DNA from: Pseudomonas sp. UBA4617
GTDB lineage: Bacteria; Pseudomonadota; Gammaproteobacteria; Pseudomonadales; Pseudomonadaceae
DNA: 64,000 nucleotides
Direction: 5' to 3'
NCBI RefSeq assembly: GCF_002386445.1
Contig: NZ_DGIR01000027.1
Location: 1-64,000 of the forward strand
Shown here piece by piece: positions 51,366 through 59,872 of this stretch. A program made the translations under genes and the position numbers. Position 1 is the first letter of the stretch. Each line of letters opens with the position of its first letter. The notes beneath the pieces are model-generated. The model ran no database searches. It was not told the DNA's origin and saw nothing but the letters and a program-made list of their open reading frames with translations.

Positions 51366-52268
51366 ATGCAAGACCTCAACGACCTTTTCTACTTTGCCCG
51401 CGTGGTCGAAGCCGGTGGTTTCGCAGCCGCCGGGCGCCAGCTGGGCATCCCCAAGTCCCGCCTGTCGCGGCGCATCGCCGAGCTTGAGGAACGCCTGGGC
51501 ACCCGCCTGTTGCAACGCACCACCCGGCAACTGAAGCTCACCGCCGTGGGCGAGCGCTACCTGCACCACTGCCAGGCCATGCTGCTGGAGGCCGAAGCCG
51601 CCGACGAAGCGGTGGCCAGCATGAGCAGCGAGCCGCGTGGGCGCTTGCGGGTGTCCTGCCCGGTGGCGCTGGCCCACGCGTTCCTGCCGGATGTCGTCAG
51701 CCGTTTTCTCGAGCAGTATCCACTGGTGCAATTGGACATGGTGCTGCTCAACCGCCGCGTCGACCTGATTTCCGAAGGCATCGACGTGGCTTTGCGGGTA
51801 CGCGACCTGGGCGATGAAGACCCGGCCCTGGTCACCCGCCGCCTGCGCCAGGCACAGATGCAGCTGGTTGCCGCACCGGGTTTCGCCGACCACATCCGCG
51901 AACCCGCCGAACTGGCCTCGTTACCGGTGCTGGGCGCCGCCGAAGCGGACCGCCTGGTACACTTTCGCCTGTTCGGCCCCCACGGTAAACGGCAGGAAAT
52001 CGCCCTGGAACCGCGGCTGGCCATCGATGATTTCGTAGTACGTAATGCAGCCGTACGGGCTGGCCTCGGGTTTACCGCACTGCCCAGCATGTTCTGCGAA
52101 GAAGAACTGGAACGTGGCGAACTGGTGCGCCTGCTGCCGGACTGGTCGCTACCGGGCGGCTACCTGCAGGCGGTGTACCCGCACCGCCGGGGTTTGCTGC
52201 CGGCGGTACGGGTGTGGATCGACCATCTGGCGGCGTCATTCGAGGCCTGTGGAGAACAGTATGTCTGA
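51366..52268 (+). CDS. LysR-family transcriptional regulator
   Basis: The 300-residue regulator has the LysR HTH in FYFARVVEAGGFAAAGRQLG followed by PKSRLSRRIAELEERLGTRL (residues about 8-50). The periplasmic-binding-like effector domain from about 90 starts GRLRVSCPVALAHAFLPDVV and includes LDMVLLNRRVDLISEGIDVA LRVR. It resembles the CrgA/YafC branch that often controls divergent oxidoreductases, here azoR. It overlaps the MmcQ gene by 8 bases. Confidence 0.92.
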   Translation: MQDLNDLFYFARVVEAGGFAAAGRQLGIPKSRLSRRIAELEERLGTRLLQRTTRQLKLTAVGERYLHHCQAMLLEAEAADEAVASMSSEPRGRLRVSCPVALAHAFLPDVVSRFLEQYPLVQLDMVLLNRRVDLISEGIDVALRVRDLGDEDPALVTRRLRQAQMQLVAAPGFADHIREPAELASLPVLGAAEADRLVHFRLFGPHGKRQEIALEPRLAIDDFVVRNAAVRAGLGFTALPSMFCEEELERGELVRLLPDWSLPGGYLQAVYPHRRGLLPAVRVWIDHLAASFEACGEQYV

Positions 52269-52647
52269 GCGAAGCCTGAGCGAAGCCGAGGTGGCGGCGT
52301 TCTGCCTGAGCCTGCCAGGGGCGCGGGAAGACTGCAAATGGGGCGGCATCCGGGTGTTCTCGGTGGCGGGCAACAAGATGTTCGCGGTACTCGACCTGGC
52401 GGGCGCGGGGTTGTCGTTCAAAGTGGCCGACGAGCTGTTTCTCGGCTACTGCGACCGCCCGGGGGTGCGGCCTGCGCCGTATCTGGCGCGGGCACGCTGG
52501 ATCAGCATGGCGCCGCCCTACCCGATGGCGCGCGAGGAACTGTGTGATTTGCTGCGGCGCTCGCACCAACTGGTGGTGCGGCGCTTGCCCAAGCGGCTGC
52601 AGGCAGGGTTGCTGTTGTATCCTTGCGATCAACCAAAGGCTAGATAA
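52261..52647 (+). CDS. MmcQ/YjbR-family DNA-binding-fold protein
   Basis: The 128-residue protein matches the MmcQ/YjbR (cyaY-like double-wing) family: SEAEVAAFCLSLPGAREDCK near the start, GNKMFAVLDLAGAGLSFKVA in the centre, and ARARWISMAPPYPMAREELC then LLRRSHQLVVRRLPKR at the end. The family is common and uncharacterised. It begins inside the last codons of the LysR gene, so the two are coupled, and its last 19 bases overlap the convergent DUF1294 gene. Confidence 0.9.
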   Translation: MSERSLSEAEVAAFCLSLPGAREDCKWGGIRVFSVAGNKMFAVLDLAGAGLSFKVADELFLGYCDRPGVRPAPYLARARWISMAPPYPMAREELCDLLRRSHQLVVRRLPKRLQAGLLLYPCDQPKAR

Positions 52648-53042
52648 CGCCCGTCAAGAAACAGCCAGTGCGCCCAGAACACCTGGTGCAGCAGCACGAT
52701 GCCCCAGCACACCAGCTGATACGAGACCTTGCGCGTCTTGTGCCGAAACAGCTGCTGCGCCAGCAGTGCCCCCGGCCAGCCACCCAGCAGCTCACTGCCA
52801 TGCAGCACCTTTTCCGGCGTACGCCAGGCTTGGCTGCGCGCCTGTTGTTTATCCTGCCAGTACAGCAGCAGGCTGATCAGGCTCATCGCCGGGTACAACG
52901 CCAGCAACCACCAGGCTTGGTCGAGCCAGGCCATGCGCGCCACTCCCTGGCCTGGCAACAGGCACAGCAGGCCCAACAGCAGCAGCTTCAGGCGCACCTT
53001 GCGTACGCCCTCCCGCGGCGCTGCCCTTGTTGCCTCAGCCAT
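52629..53042 (-). CDS. DUF1294 membrane protein
   Basis: The 137-residue protein has hydrophobic segments near residues 17-35, 43-60 and 108-125. The DUF1294 signature is YWQDKQQARSQAWRTPEKVL followed by HGSELLGGWPGALLAQQLFR and HKTRKVSYQ, the typical D-K-x-x-A...R-x-x-E-x-x-L...GG-x-x-G layout. Function is unknown. The ATG at 53042 overlaps the uppP stop by 8 bases and is preferred to an upstream TTG. Confidence 0.87.
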   Translation of the reverse strand: MAEATRAAPREGVRKVRLKLLLLGLLCLLPGQGVARMAWLDQAWWLLALYPAMSLISLLLYWQDKQQARSQAWRTPEKVLHGSELLGGWPGALLAQQLFRHKTRKVSYQLVCWGIVLLHQVFWAHWLFLDGRYLAFG

Positions 53043-53865
53043 GTGCCGTCGCCCAGTCAACCCAGCCGAACTGCCAGGTCGCCAGAATCAACAGGCCAAA
53101 GGCGATGCGATACCAGGCAAACGCCGCGTAGCTGTGGTTGGCAATGAACTTGAGCAGCGCACGCACTGCGATCATGGCGAAAATGAACGAGGTCACGAAA
53201 CCAAGGGCAAAGACCGGCAGGTCGCCGGGCTGGAACAGTTCGCGGTACTTGTAGCCAGAGTACACCGCGGCCCCCACCATGGTCGGCATGGCCAGGAAGA
53301 ACGAAAACTCGGTGGCAGCCTTGCGCGACAGGCCGAACAGCAGGCCGCCGATAATCGTCGAACCGGAGCGCGAAGTGCCCGGAATCATCGCCAGGCACTG
53401 GATGAAGCCGATCTTCAGGGCATGGCTCCAGCGCATGTCGTCCACGTGGTCGACCTCCACACGGTGCTGGCGACGCTCGGCCCAGAGCATGATCACCCCA
53501 CCCACCACCAATGCCGCCGCTACAGTGATCGGGTTGAACAGGTATTCATGGATCAAGTCGGCGAACAGCACGCCCAGCACCACTGCTGGCAGGAATGCCA
53601 GCAGCAGGTTGCCGGTGAAACGCCGCGCCGTCGGCTGGCTGGCCAGGCCGAAGACCACGTCGAGAATCTTGCCCCGGAACTCCCACACCACCGCCAGGAT
53701 CGCCGCCAGCTGGATGATGATGTTGAACGCCATGGCCCGTTCGCCAGCAAACCCGATCAGGTCGGCGACGATGATCTGGTGACCGGTACTGGATATCGGC
53801 AGAAACTCCGTCAGCCCTTCGACCACACCCAAGATGATTGCCTGAAAGGCAGTCCAAAAATCCAT
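53035..53865 (-). CDS. uppP: Undecaprenyl-diphosphate phosphatase
   Basis: The 276-residue multi-pass enzyme recycles undecaprenyl pyrophosphate to the lipid carrier of cell-wall synthesis. The catalytic region EGLTEFLPISSTGH (E16, E20, S26, H29) and the second motif MIPGTSRSGSTIIGG (about 163-177, Arg-Ser) are intact, giving the expected intramembrane active site. GGGGG before ATG 53865 is a fair ribosome site; ATG 53868 is an alternative. High activity of this enzyme is linked to bacitracin tolerance. It is followed by a coupled DUF1294 gene. Confidence 0.95.
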   Translation of the reverse strand: MDFWTAFQAIILGVVEGLTEFLPISSTGHQIIVADLIGFAGERAMAFNIIIQLAAILAVVWEFRGKILDVVFGLASQPTARRFTGNLLLAFLPAVVLGVLFADLIHEYLFNPITVAAALVVGGVIMLWAERRQHRVEVDHVDDMRWSHALKIGFIQCLAMIPGTSRSGSTIIGGLLFGLSRKAATEFSFFLAMPTMVGAAVYSGYKYRELFQPGDLPVFALGFVTSFIFAMIAVRALLKFIANHSYAAFAWYRIAFGLLILATWQFGWVDWATAHG

Positions 53866-54162
53866 CATTCCCCCGCTGGGGCGCTGCTCGTTGCAGGCCC
53901 CTTGTTCTTGATTTGCTTGAAATTGCCGCGCGCGGCCTGGCTGTTTTACAGCGTCTGTTGGGCGCAATGCCAGCAGAAAAGTTCGCCCCGTCTAAAGGTT
54001 TCATCTTGCGCGGCCGACATCCTAGCAGAGCGCCTTTGCAATCGCCTCGTACGACCGCTGCAGGCTATCAGTCGCATAGCACTTAGCCATTAGTCGAGTA
54101 GGGCCATGGCGGAAAGCATGCTTGGATGCACCGGAATAAAAAGAACAATGCGGGAGCTGTGG

Positions 54163-55797
54163 ATGAAAACCCTGAGATCGATGTCTATCAGCCGCCGCCT
54201 GTGGCTGATCCTGCTGGTCGCGGTGGCCATGCTGCTGGTGCTGGGCCTGCTGATGCTGCGCCAGATCCATGGCGACCTGTACCAGGCCAAGGCGGAAAAG
54301 ACCCGCCACGTGGTGCAGACTGCCGCCGGCGTACTGGCTTATTACCAAGGCCTGGAGACGGCCGGCACGCTCAGCCGCGAGGCGGCCCAGCAACAGGCGT
54401 TGCAAGTGGTGCGCGCGCTGCGCTACGACCATGACGACTACTTCTGGATCAACGACCTGGGGCCGAAGATGATCATGCATCCGGCCAACCCCAAGCTCGA
54501 CGGCCAGGACCTGTCAGGCATTCGCGACCCCGACGGCTTTGCGTTGTTCAACGAGATGGTCGCCCTGGCCCGCAAACAGGATGCCGGGCCGGTCAACTAC
54601 CGCTGGCCCAAGCCCGGTGCCAGCGAGCCAGTGGCCAAGACCTCGTATATCCAGCTGTTCAAGCCGTGGGGCTGGATCATCGGCTCGGGCGTCTACGTCG
54701 ATGACGTGCAGGCCGAGTTCAACCGCCAGTTGCGCGACGCCTCGCTGGTCGGCCTGGCCATTGCCCTGCTGATGGCGCTGGTAGTGATGCTGATTGCCCG
54801 CAGCATCGCCCGCCCGCTGCAGGAAGCAGTGCAGGCCATGGGCAACATAGCCAGCGGCGAAAGCGACCTGACCCGGCGCCTGGACACCCACGGCCGCGAC
54901 GAAATCACTTATCTGGGCGAGCACTTCAACCGCTTCAACGGCAAGCTGCAAGGTGTGGTCGGCCAGTTGCAAGGGGCGGCCCATGCCCTCGCCCAGTCGG
55001 CCGGGCATGTGGGTGACAATGCCGGTGCCGCACAGCAGCACAGCGCCCAGCAATCGCTGCAGATGGACCAGGTGGCGACCGCCGTCAACGAGGTCACCTA
55101 CGCCGTGCAGGACGTGGCCAAGACCGCCGAGCAGGCGGCCGGGGAAATGCGTACTGCGCAGCAGCAGGTGGCGCACGGCCAGCAGGCCATCCACGGCAGC
55201 CTGGCGCAGATCGACCAGCTGTCGCTGACCATTGACCAGGCCGTGCAGGTGATCCGTGACCTGGCCGGGCACAGCACACGCATCGGTGGCGTGCTGGACG
55301 TGATCCGCTCCATCGCCGAGCAGACCAACCTGCTGGCGCTGAACGCGGCCATCGAGGCGGCACGGGCCGGCGAGCAAGGCCGAGGCTTTGCGGTGGTCGC
55401 CGACGAAGTGCGCCTGCTGGCGCAACGCACGGCGCAGTCGACGGCCGAGATCCACACCATGATCGAGCACCTGCAAAGCCAGTCGGACGCTGCAGTCAAG
55501 GCCATCGACACCAGCAGCGAGGCCTCGCGCCAGACCGTCGAGCAAGCCCGCGAAGCCGGTGCCAGCCTGGACGCCATCAACCAGGTGCTGAACAACCTCA
55601 CCGCCTTGAACGCCTCGATTGCCAGCGCCACCTTGCAGCAGTCGCATGTGGTCGAGGAGATCAACCGCAACGTGCTGGATACCGCCGGCCTGTCGCAACA
55701 GACCGCCGATGCGGCGCGGCAGTCCAGCGAAGCCGGCGCGGCGCTGGGGCGGTTGAGCGAAGAGCTGGAACAGCTGTTGCGGCAGTTCAAGGTGTAA
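54163..55797 (+). CDS. mcpP: Methyl-accepting chemotaxis receptor, McpP-like (small carboxylates)
   Basis: The 544-residue chemoreceptor has membrane helices near residues 12-32 and 194-213, which flank a single-Cache periplasmic domain with the motif YDHDDYFWINDLGPKMIMHP near 90-110 and GWIIGSGVYVDDV at its end. A HAMP domain and a cytoplasmic signalling hairpin follow, with AEQTNLLALNAAIEAARAGE around residue 385. In P. putida KT2440 the receptor beside uppP and pnuC is McpP, which detects acetate, pyruvate, propionate and lactate; orthology is inferred from domain type and context. The ATG at 54163 has GGGAGC six bases upstream; longer in-frame starts exist at 54106 and 54148. Confidence 0.82.
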   Translation: MKTLRSMSISRRLWLILLVAVAMLLVLGLLMLRQIHGDLYQAKAEKTRHVVQTAAGVLAYYQGLETAGTLSREAAQQQALQVVRALRYDHDDYFWINDLGPKMIMHPANPKLDGQDLSGIRDPDGFALFNEMVALARKQDAGPVNYRWPKPGASEPVAKTSYIQLFKPWGWIIGSGVYVDDVQAEFNRQLRDASLVGLAIALLMALVVMLIARSIARPLQEAVQAMGNIASGESDLTRRLDTHGRDEITYLGEHFNRFNGKLQGVVGQLQGAAHALAQSAGHVGDNAGAAQQHSAQQSLQMDQVATAVNEVTYAVQDVAKTAEQAAGEMRTAQQQVAHGQQAIHGSLAQIDQLSLTIDQAVQVIRDLAGHSTRIGGVLDVIRSIAEQTNLLALNAAIEAARAGEQGRGFAVVADEVRLLAQRTAQSTAEIHTMIEHLQSQSDAAVKAIDTSSEASRQTVEQAREAGASLDAINQVLNNLTALNASIASATLQQSHVVEEINRNVLDTAGLSQQTADAARQSSEAGAALGRLSEELEQLLRQFKV

Positions 55798-55809
55798 CGT
55801 CAGGAATAC

Positions 55810-55830
55810 CGGGGCTGCAAAGCAGCCCCG
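55810..55830. repeat. Short perfect palindrome after mcpP
   Basis: CGGGGCTGC-AAA-GCAGCCCCG is a 9-bp perfect stem 13 bases after the mcpP stop, without a U-tract. The same head sequence occurs in the REP pair at 18315, so it is likely a REP relic acting as an mRNA end. Confidence 0.65.
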
Positions 55831-55910
55831 AATGCCCCGACGCCCTACACCTGGCCCAACCGACCCGCTACAATCGCCGCTCTTTCCGATAGTCTCTCCA
55901 AGGATCGCCG

Positions 55911-56477
55911 ATGTCCGGCCTTGAACTCATCGCCGCCGTCCTCGGCGTCATCGCTGTCTGGCTCACGGTCAAGCAGAACGCCTGGTGCTGGCCGATCGGC
56001 CTGGTCATGGTGCTGATCTATGGCTGGCTGTTCTACGAGGTAAAGCTGTATTCAGGCATGCTGCTGCAACTGGCCTACGCCCTCCTGCAGTTGTATGGCT
56101 GGTGGCAATGGAAACGCCCGGGCCATGCTGAAGACGCCCGCCAGGTGTCGCGCCTGCAGCGCCCGGCGCTGCTTACCGGCCTGGCCACCGGGGTGCTGCT
56201 GAGCGCCGCGCTGGGCGCTGCCATGGCCAACTGGACCGACGCCGCCCTGCCCTGGCTGGACGCCAGCCTGACCGGCTTCAGCCTGGTCGCGCAATGGTGG
56301 ATGGCACAAAAACGCCTGCAGTGCTGGCCGCTGTGGGTGGCAGTCGACATCATCTACGTAGGCCAGTACCTGCACCAACAACTGTACTTCACGGCGGGCT
56401 TCTTCGTCGTGCTCACCGTCATTGCCTTGCGCGGCTGGCTGGAATGGCATCGCGACCCGGCACTGGTACAGCCATGA
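55911..56477 (+). CDS. pnuC: Nicotinamide riboside transporter PnuC
   Basis: The 188-residue, seven-helix protein belongs to the PnuC family (SWEET-like fold). Visible landmarks are VWLTVKQNAWCWPIGLVMVL near residue 18-37, ALLQLYGWWQWKRPG near 60-75 (the YGWxxW motif) and KRLQCWPLWVAVDIIYVGQY near 133-152. It facilitates uptake of nicotinamide riboside, which the NadR-like kinase encoded next traps by phosphorylation. AAGGATCGCC precedes the ATG. Confidence 0.93.
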   Translation: MSGLELIAAVLGVIAVWLTVKQNAWCWPIGLVMVLIYGWLFYEVKLYSGMLLQLAYALLQLYGWWQWKRPGHAEDARQVSRLQRPALLTGLATGVLLSAALGAAMANWTDAALPWLDASLTGFSLVAQWWMAQKRLQCWPLWVAVDIIYVGQYLHQQLYFTAGFFVVLTVIALRGWLEWHRDPALVQP

Positions 56478-57043
56478 GCGCGGCCCAGGCGATGAAAGTA
56501 CTGGTGCTGTGCGGCCCGGAATCCAGTGGTAAAAGCTGGCTCAGCGGCGTGATCCAGACGCATTTCGGCGGCGTGGTGGTGGCCGAATACGTGCGCCACT
56601 TCATTGACCGGGAATGCCGCGACACCTGCTACGCCGATATTCCCACGATCGCCCGCGGCCAATTGGCGTGGGAAGACCGCGCCCGTGCCAAGGCGCCGCC
56701 ACTGCTGATTCTGGATACCCACCTGCTCAGCAACATGCTCTGGAGCCAGGCCCTGTTCGGAGATTGCCCGGCATGGCTGGAGCCGGCGTTGCTCGCGCGG
56801 AAGTATCACCTGCACCTGTTGCTGAGTCCGCAAGGGGTGGACTGGGTAGCTGATGGCCAACGCAGCCAGCCAGCGCTGAGCGATCGCCAGCGCTTTTTCG
56901 ACGACAGCCTGCACTGGCTGCAGCGGCATCACCAGGCGTACAAGATAATCGAGGGCGATTGGCCGCAGCGCCAGTTGCTGGCTCTGCAAACAGTAGCTAG
57001 TCTGATTGATAGCGATGCGCCAGCTAGCCCCACCATGTGTTAA
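56474..57043 (+). CDS. NadR-like P-loop nucleoside kinase
   Basis: The 189-residue protein has a Walker A motif in LVLCGPESSGKSWLSGVI (residues about 10-27), a conserved VVAEYVRHFIDR switch-like segment and LILDTHLLSNMLWSQALFG (Walker B-like). These match the ribosylnicotinamide kinase domain of NadR, without the regulatory or adenylyltransferase domains. The ATGA overlap with pnuC supports joint function in NAD+ salvage. The kinase activity is inferred from the pair. About 300 bases without another gene follow, holding the fap promoter. Confidence 0.85.
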   Translation: MSAAQAMKVLVLCGPESSGKSWLSGVIQTHFGGVVVAEYVRHFIDRECRDTCYADIPTIARGQLAWEDRARAKAPPLLILDTHLLSNMLWSQALFGDCPAWLEPALLARKYHLHLLLSPQGVDWVADGQRSQPALSDRQRFFDDSLHWLQRHHQAYKIIEGDWPQRQLLALQTVASLIDSDAPASPTMC

Positions 57044-57192
57044 ACCGCCGACACAGTGCGGTGGGCCAAGGCTCCCGAAACTGCGGGGGCCTTGCCCGGT
57101 TCCGCCGCCAGTGTCAACGTGCTGAAACACCGGCGCAAATCCCTTCCCGCGCAAAGCCTCCCCTTGACCTGGCCGATAGACCCCGCAGTTGC

Positions 57193-57212
57193 CTGTTTCA
57201 CGGCTGAGACAG
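57193..57212. promoter_or_regulatory. Dyad upstream of fap sigma-54 promoter (enhancer candidate)
   Basis: CTGTTTCA-CGGC-TGAGACAG is a 7-of-8 matched palindrome 64 bases before the -24 GG. A wider 10-bp inverted pair AACTGCGGGG (57079-57088) and CCCCGCAGTT (57181-57190) flanks the region. Either could bind the activator needed by sigma-54. The whole gap 57044-57340 shows no gene. Confidence 0.4.
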
Positions 57213-57273
57213 AACACGCCGCAGTTTGCCACGCCCGCGCGCCAACCTGTTGATCCATAACGTTTTCCCAAAA

Positions 57274-57290
57274 GCGGCACACCTTCTGCT
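57274..57290 (+). promoter_or_regulatory. Sigma-54 (RpoN) promoter of fapA
   Basis: GCGGCAC-ACCTTC-TGCT places GG (57276-57277) and GC (57288-57289) exactly ten bases apart, the invariant -24/-12 spacing, with the surrounding GGCAC and TGC bases matching the consensus. It lies about 50 bases before the fapA GTG and its AAGGAG site. Confidence 0.7.
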
Positions 57291-57340
57291 TTCCCGTTCG
57301 CATCGCTGCGGGGCCAGCACGCACAGAAGGAGTTGCCGTC

Positions 57341-57778
57341 GTGAGGAAAACTGACAAAGGCCTTCATCACCTGCTGTTGCTGGGCTGCGTGTTGGGTTCG
57401 TTGAGCCTGACCGCGCAGGCAGACAAGGGCATCATCATCATTACCCGAGACGTGCAGACGCGTAACGCGACGGTCCCGCCGCTGATCCCCGATCCGTCCC
57501 CCACCACCGTCAATGCCAACCCGTCTGCCCACGTCCTCAGGCAAACCAATGAATTGAGCGATGGCGACTTCGCCAACATCAGCAGCGGCGCCGGCATCAG
57601 CAACATGATCACCCAGCAGACCAACCATCTCGGCGGCAACCTCGGCAATCAGACGCAACTGCCCAACCTGTCCGGCGGGCGTGGCACAGGCTCCGGCAAT
57701 GGTATTGCCAACATGGTCAACTCCAGCGTGCAGCGTGGCCTCGCCCCGCTGCAGATCCTGACCGGGGGAGGCAAGTGA
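57341..57778 (+). CDS. fapA: Fap amyloid accessory protein FapA
   Basis: The 145-residue exported protein starts at GTG (AAGGAG eight bases upstream) with a signal peptide ending near QADKG. The mature part has one Fap-like Asn/Gln-Gly segment (ISNMITQQTNHLGGNLGNQT) and a GSGNGIANMVNSSVQ tail. FapA is thought to chaperone FapC and affect FapB:FapC balance in the fibril. It leads the fapABCDEF operon, one base before fapB, in the gene order known from Pseudomonas. Confidence 0.9.
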   Translation: MRKTDKGLHHLLLLGCVLGSLSLTAQADKGIIIITRDVQTRNATVPPLIPDPSPTTVNANPSAHVLRQTNELSDGDFANISSGAGISNMITQQTNHLGGNLGNQTQLPNLSGGRGTGSGNGIANMVNSSVQRGLAPLQILTGGGK

Positions 57779-57779
57779 C

Positions 57780-58358
57780 ATGAAGTCCTCCCTGCTGATC
57801 CTGGCCACACTGTGCAGTGCCTCGGCGCTCGCCCAATCGCCAGTCCCCGTGATCAACCACGCTGACATCGACAGCTCCGGTAGCCGCTACCAGGGCAACC
57901 TCTCGGTCAACCAGGCCGCAGGTGACCAGCAACAGCAGGCGAATGCGCGCGCCATTGCCGTCGGGCCTGAAGCACACGCCAGCACCCAGATACGGCAACG
58001 GCTGGGTACCCCCGCCAACCCGGCAATGGATGCCGGCGCGGCTATCCAGGGCAACGCCTTCAGCAACGGCAGCGGTGCCCTCGGGGTCAACCAGAGCGCC
58101 GGCGCCAATACCCAGCAAGCGAACGCACTGAGCATCAGCGTCGGTGCCCAGCCGCAAAGCATCGATGACAGCGTCCTCCTGCAGCAGAACGTGGCGCTGC
58201 TCAACAGCTCCGGTCCAATTGACACGCCAACTGGCCATCGCCAGGTCACCACCAGTGACCAGGCCTTCACCGGTAGCCGTGGCGTGATCCAGTTGAACCA
58301 GAGTGCCGGGGTGGGAAACCGCATGGCCAACACCCTGAGCATCCGGGTCGCGGATTGA
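57780..58358 (+). CDS. fapB: Minor Fap amyloid subunit / nucleator FapB
   Basis: The 192-residue protein has a signal peptide (to about residue 18, SALAQS) and three imperfect amyloid repeats. Each includes LSVNQAAGDQQQQANARAIA-like units: NLSVNQAAGDQQQQANARA (about 40-58), ALGVNQSAGANTQQANALSI (about 100-119) and IQLNQSAGVGNRMANTLSIR (about 170-189). The spacing and N-Q-x-A-G pattern match FapC repeats. FapB is believed to seed FapC fibrils on the cell surface. No cysteine is present. Confidence 0.92.
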   Translation: MKSSLLILATLCSASALAQSPVPVINHADIDSSGSRYQGNLSVNQAAGDQQQQANARAIAVGPEAHASTQIRQRLGTPANPAMDAGAAIQGNAFSNGSGALGVNQSAGANTQQANALSISVGAQPQSIDDSVLLQQNVALLNSSGPIDTPTGHRQVTTSDQAFTGSRGVIQLNQSAGVGNRMANTLSIRVAD

Positions 58359-58408
58359 CCCGTTCAGTCAAGAACGACACTTAACCTGATAACGTACGGA
58401 GAATCACC

Positions 58409-59860
58409 ATGAAACCCTCGATGGCAATCAAGCCTCTGGTTTTCGCAATTGCTGCGGTCATGGCTGTTGCTGTACAAGCTGAACAGAACGGCCGGAGTGG
58501 CGGGCACCACAACGGTCACCACAATAACGGGCAGCACACGCCTCCTCCCACCAGGATCCCTGTGTTTGCCACTGCCAACGCCATTGACAGCCAGCGCAGC
58601 ACCGGCAACACCATCACCAACCAAGGCACCGTCAACGAAGCCGAGATGAGCAGCTCGGCCACCGGTGCCAGCGGCAACGTGGGGGTCAACGTGGCAGCCG
58701 GTAACGGTAACCAGCAGGACAATGCCGCGGCCATTGCCAACGCATCGTCCGAGTCCAGCCTGGATAACAGCTTCGTGTTCGGTACCGCCGAAGCCACCGC
58801 TGACGTTCGCCAGTTCAGCAACAACAACCGCGTCGACAACTGGTCCACGCAGAACTCGGCAGTGATGACCGGCTCGGCCGATGGCGCAGAGGGCAACGTC
58901 GGCGTCAACATCGCCGGTGGCGACCTGAACCAGCAGAAGAACACCATGGCCATCGCCAACACGGGTGCTCCGCTGGGCAATGCCACTGCCACCGCCTCGG
59001 CCGAGCAGAACGGCCCGGGGCTGGTGGTCAACAACGGCGCCGACCGCACCTACCGCGTGGACACGCTGACCTTCACCACCAGCAAGAGTGGTTCCAGCTC
59101 GCGTGAGGGCACGTTCAACTCGACCGACGACCGCAGTGCTTCCTCGAGCTTCAGCGTGGCCGGCTCGCAAAGCGCCAGCTCCAGCGGCTCCAATGGCTGG
59201 AGCTCCAGTGGCTCGAGCAGCACCAACGCCAGCGGGTCGCACAGCGCCACTGCCAGCGGCTCCAACAGCTGGAACGCCAGTGGCTCGATGGCCGGCAACG
59301 CCAGTTCGTCGAGCAGTTCCAGCCTGAGCGCCACCCTGGCCGCTGCAGCTGATGCTACCCGTACCCTGAGCACCGATGACGGCCGCCGCGAGCGCACCCG
59401 CACCGACAGCTTCGATGCCTCGCTCAATGCCTCGCTCAACGTGGACGTCGACCGCTCGCAGGAAAGCGCCTATGACGCATCGTTCGAGAAGGCATTCGAT
59501 TCGTCGTACGACAAGACTCGGCAATCGAGCTACGAGAAGTCTCGCGACTCTTCGTATGAAAAGGCCCACGAGTCGTCGTATGCCAATGCATCGGAATCGG
59601 CGTTTGAAAAGTCTGGCGAGAAGTCGTCGCAATCTTCGAACGACGTGTCGAAGAGCTACAGCGAAAGCAGTGCCTACGACTTGAGCAATACCGTGTCCTT
59701 CCAAGTGCTGACCCCGACCGGCTGGGCCAACCCTGTCACCAACACTGCAACCCTTAGCGGTTCGGTGAATGGCGGCAGCGGCAACCTGGGCGTGAACGTG
59801 GCGGCTGGGGTGGGCAACCAGCAAAGCAACTCGCTGGCCATTTCCAACACCTCGTTCTGA
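58409..59860 (+). CDS. fapC: Major functional amyloid subunit FapC
   Basis: The 483-residue secreted protein has a signal peptide (to about residue 24, VQAEQ), then a His-rich stretch HHNGHHNNGQH. Three amyloid repeats follow: R1 about 65-112 (GNVGVNVAAGNGNQQDNAAA), R2 about 135-183 (GNVGVNIAGGDLNQQKNTMA), R3 about 443-481 (GNLGVNVAAGVGNQQSNSLA). The linker between R2 and R3 is about 260 residues, very long for FapC, Ser-rich then built of octad repeats. No Cys occurs anywhere, although many FapC proteins are described with a C-terminal CxxC. The fibres strengthen biofilms. GGAGA precedes the ATG. Confidence 0.95.
   Translation: MKPSMAIKPLVFAIAAVMAVAVQAEQNGRSGGHHNGHHNNGQHTPPPTRIPVFATANAIDSQRSTGNTITNQGTVNEAEMSSSATGASGNVGVNVAAGNGNQQDNAAAIANASSESSLDNSFVFGTAEATADVRQFSNNNRVDNWSTQNSAVMTGSADGAEGNVGVNIAGGDLNQQKNTMAIANTGAPLGNATATASAEQNGPGLVVNNGADRTYRVDTLTFTTSKSGSSSREGTFNSTDDRSASSSFSVAGSQSASSSGSNGWSSSGSSSTNASGSHSATASGSNSWNASGSMAGNASSSSSSSLSATLAAAADATRTLSTDDGRRERTRTDSFDASLNASLNVDVDRSQESAYDASFEKAFDSSYDKTRQSSYEKSRDSSYEKAHESSYANASESAFEKSGEKSSQSSNDVSKSYSESSAYDLSNTVSFQVLTPTGWANPVTNTATLSGSVNGGSGNLGVNVAAGVGNQQSNSLAISNTSF
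59501..59620 (+). repeat. In-gene octad repeat of the fapC linker
   Basis: Five tandem 24-base units encode SSYDKTRQ, SSYEKSRD, SSYEKAHE, SSYANASE and SAFEKSGE (residues 365-404). Each keeps S-(S/A)-(Y/F) and charged residues at set places. DNA identity is only partial, so the repeat looks old or selected at protein level. Confidence 0.85.
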
Positions 59861-59872
59861 TCGCTGTGCTTG

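Noticed and set aside
59501..59620. A CRISPR-like array
   Set aside because: The tandem 24-base units are coding octads inside fapC with no spacers.
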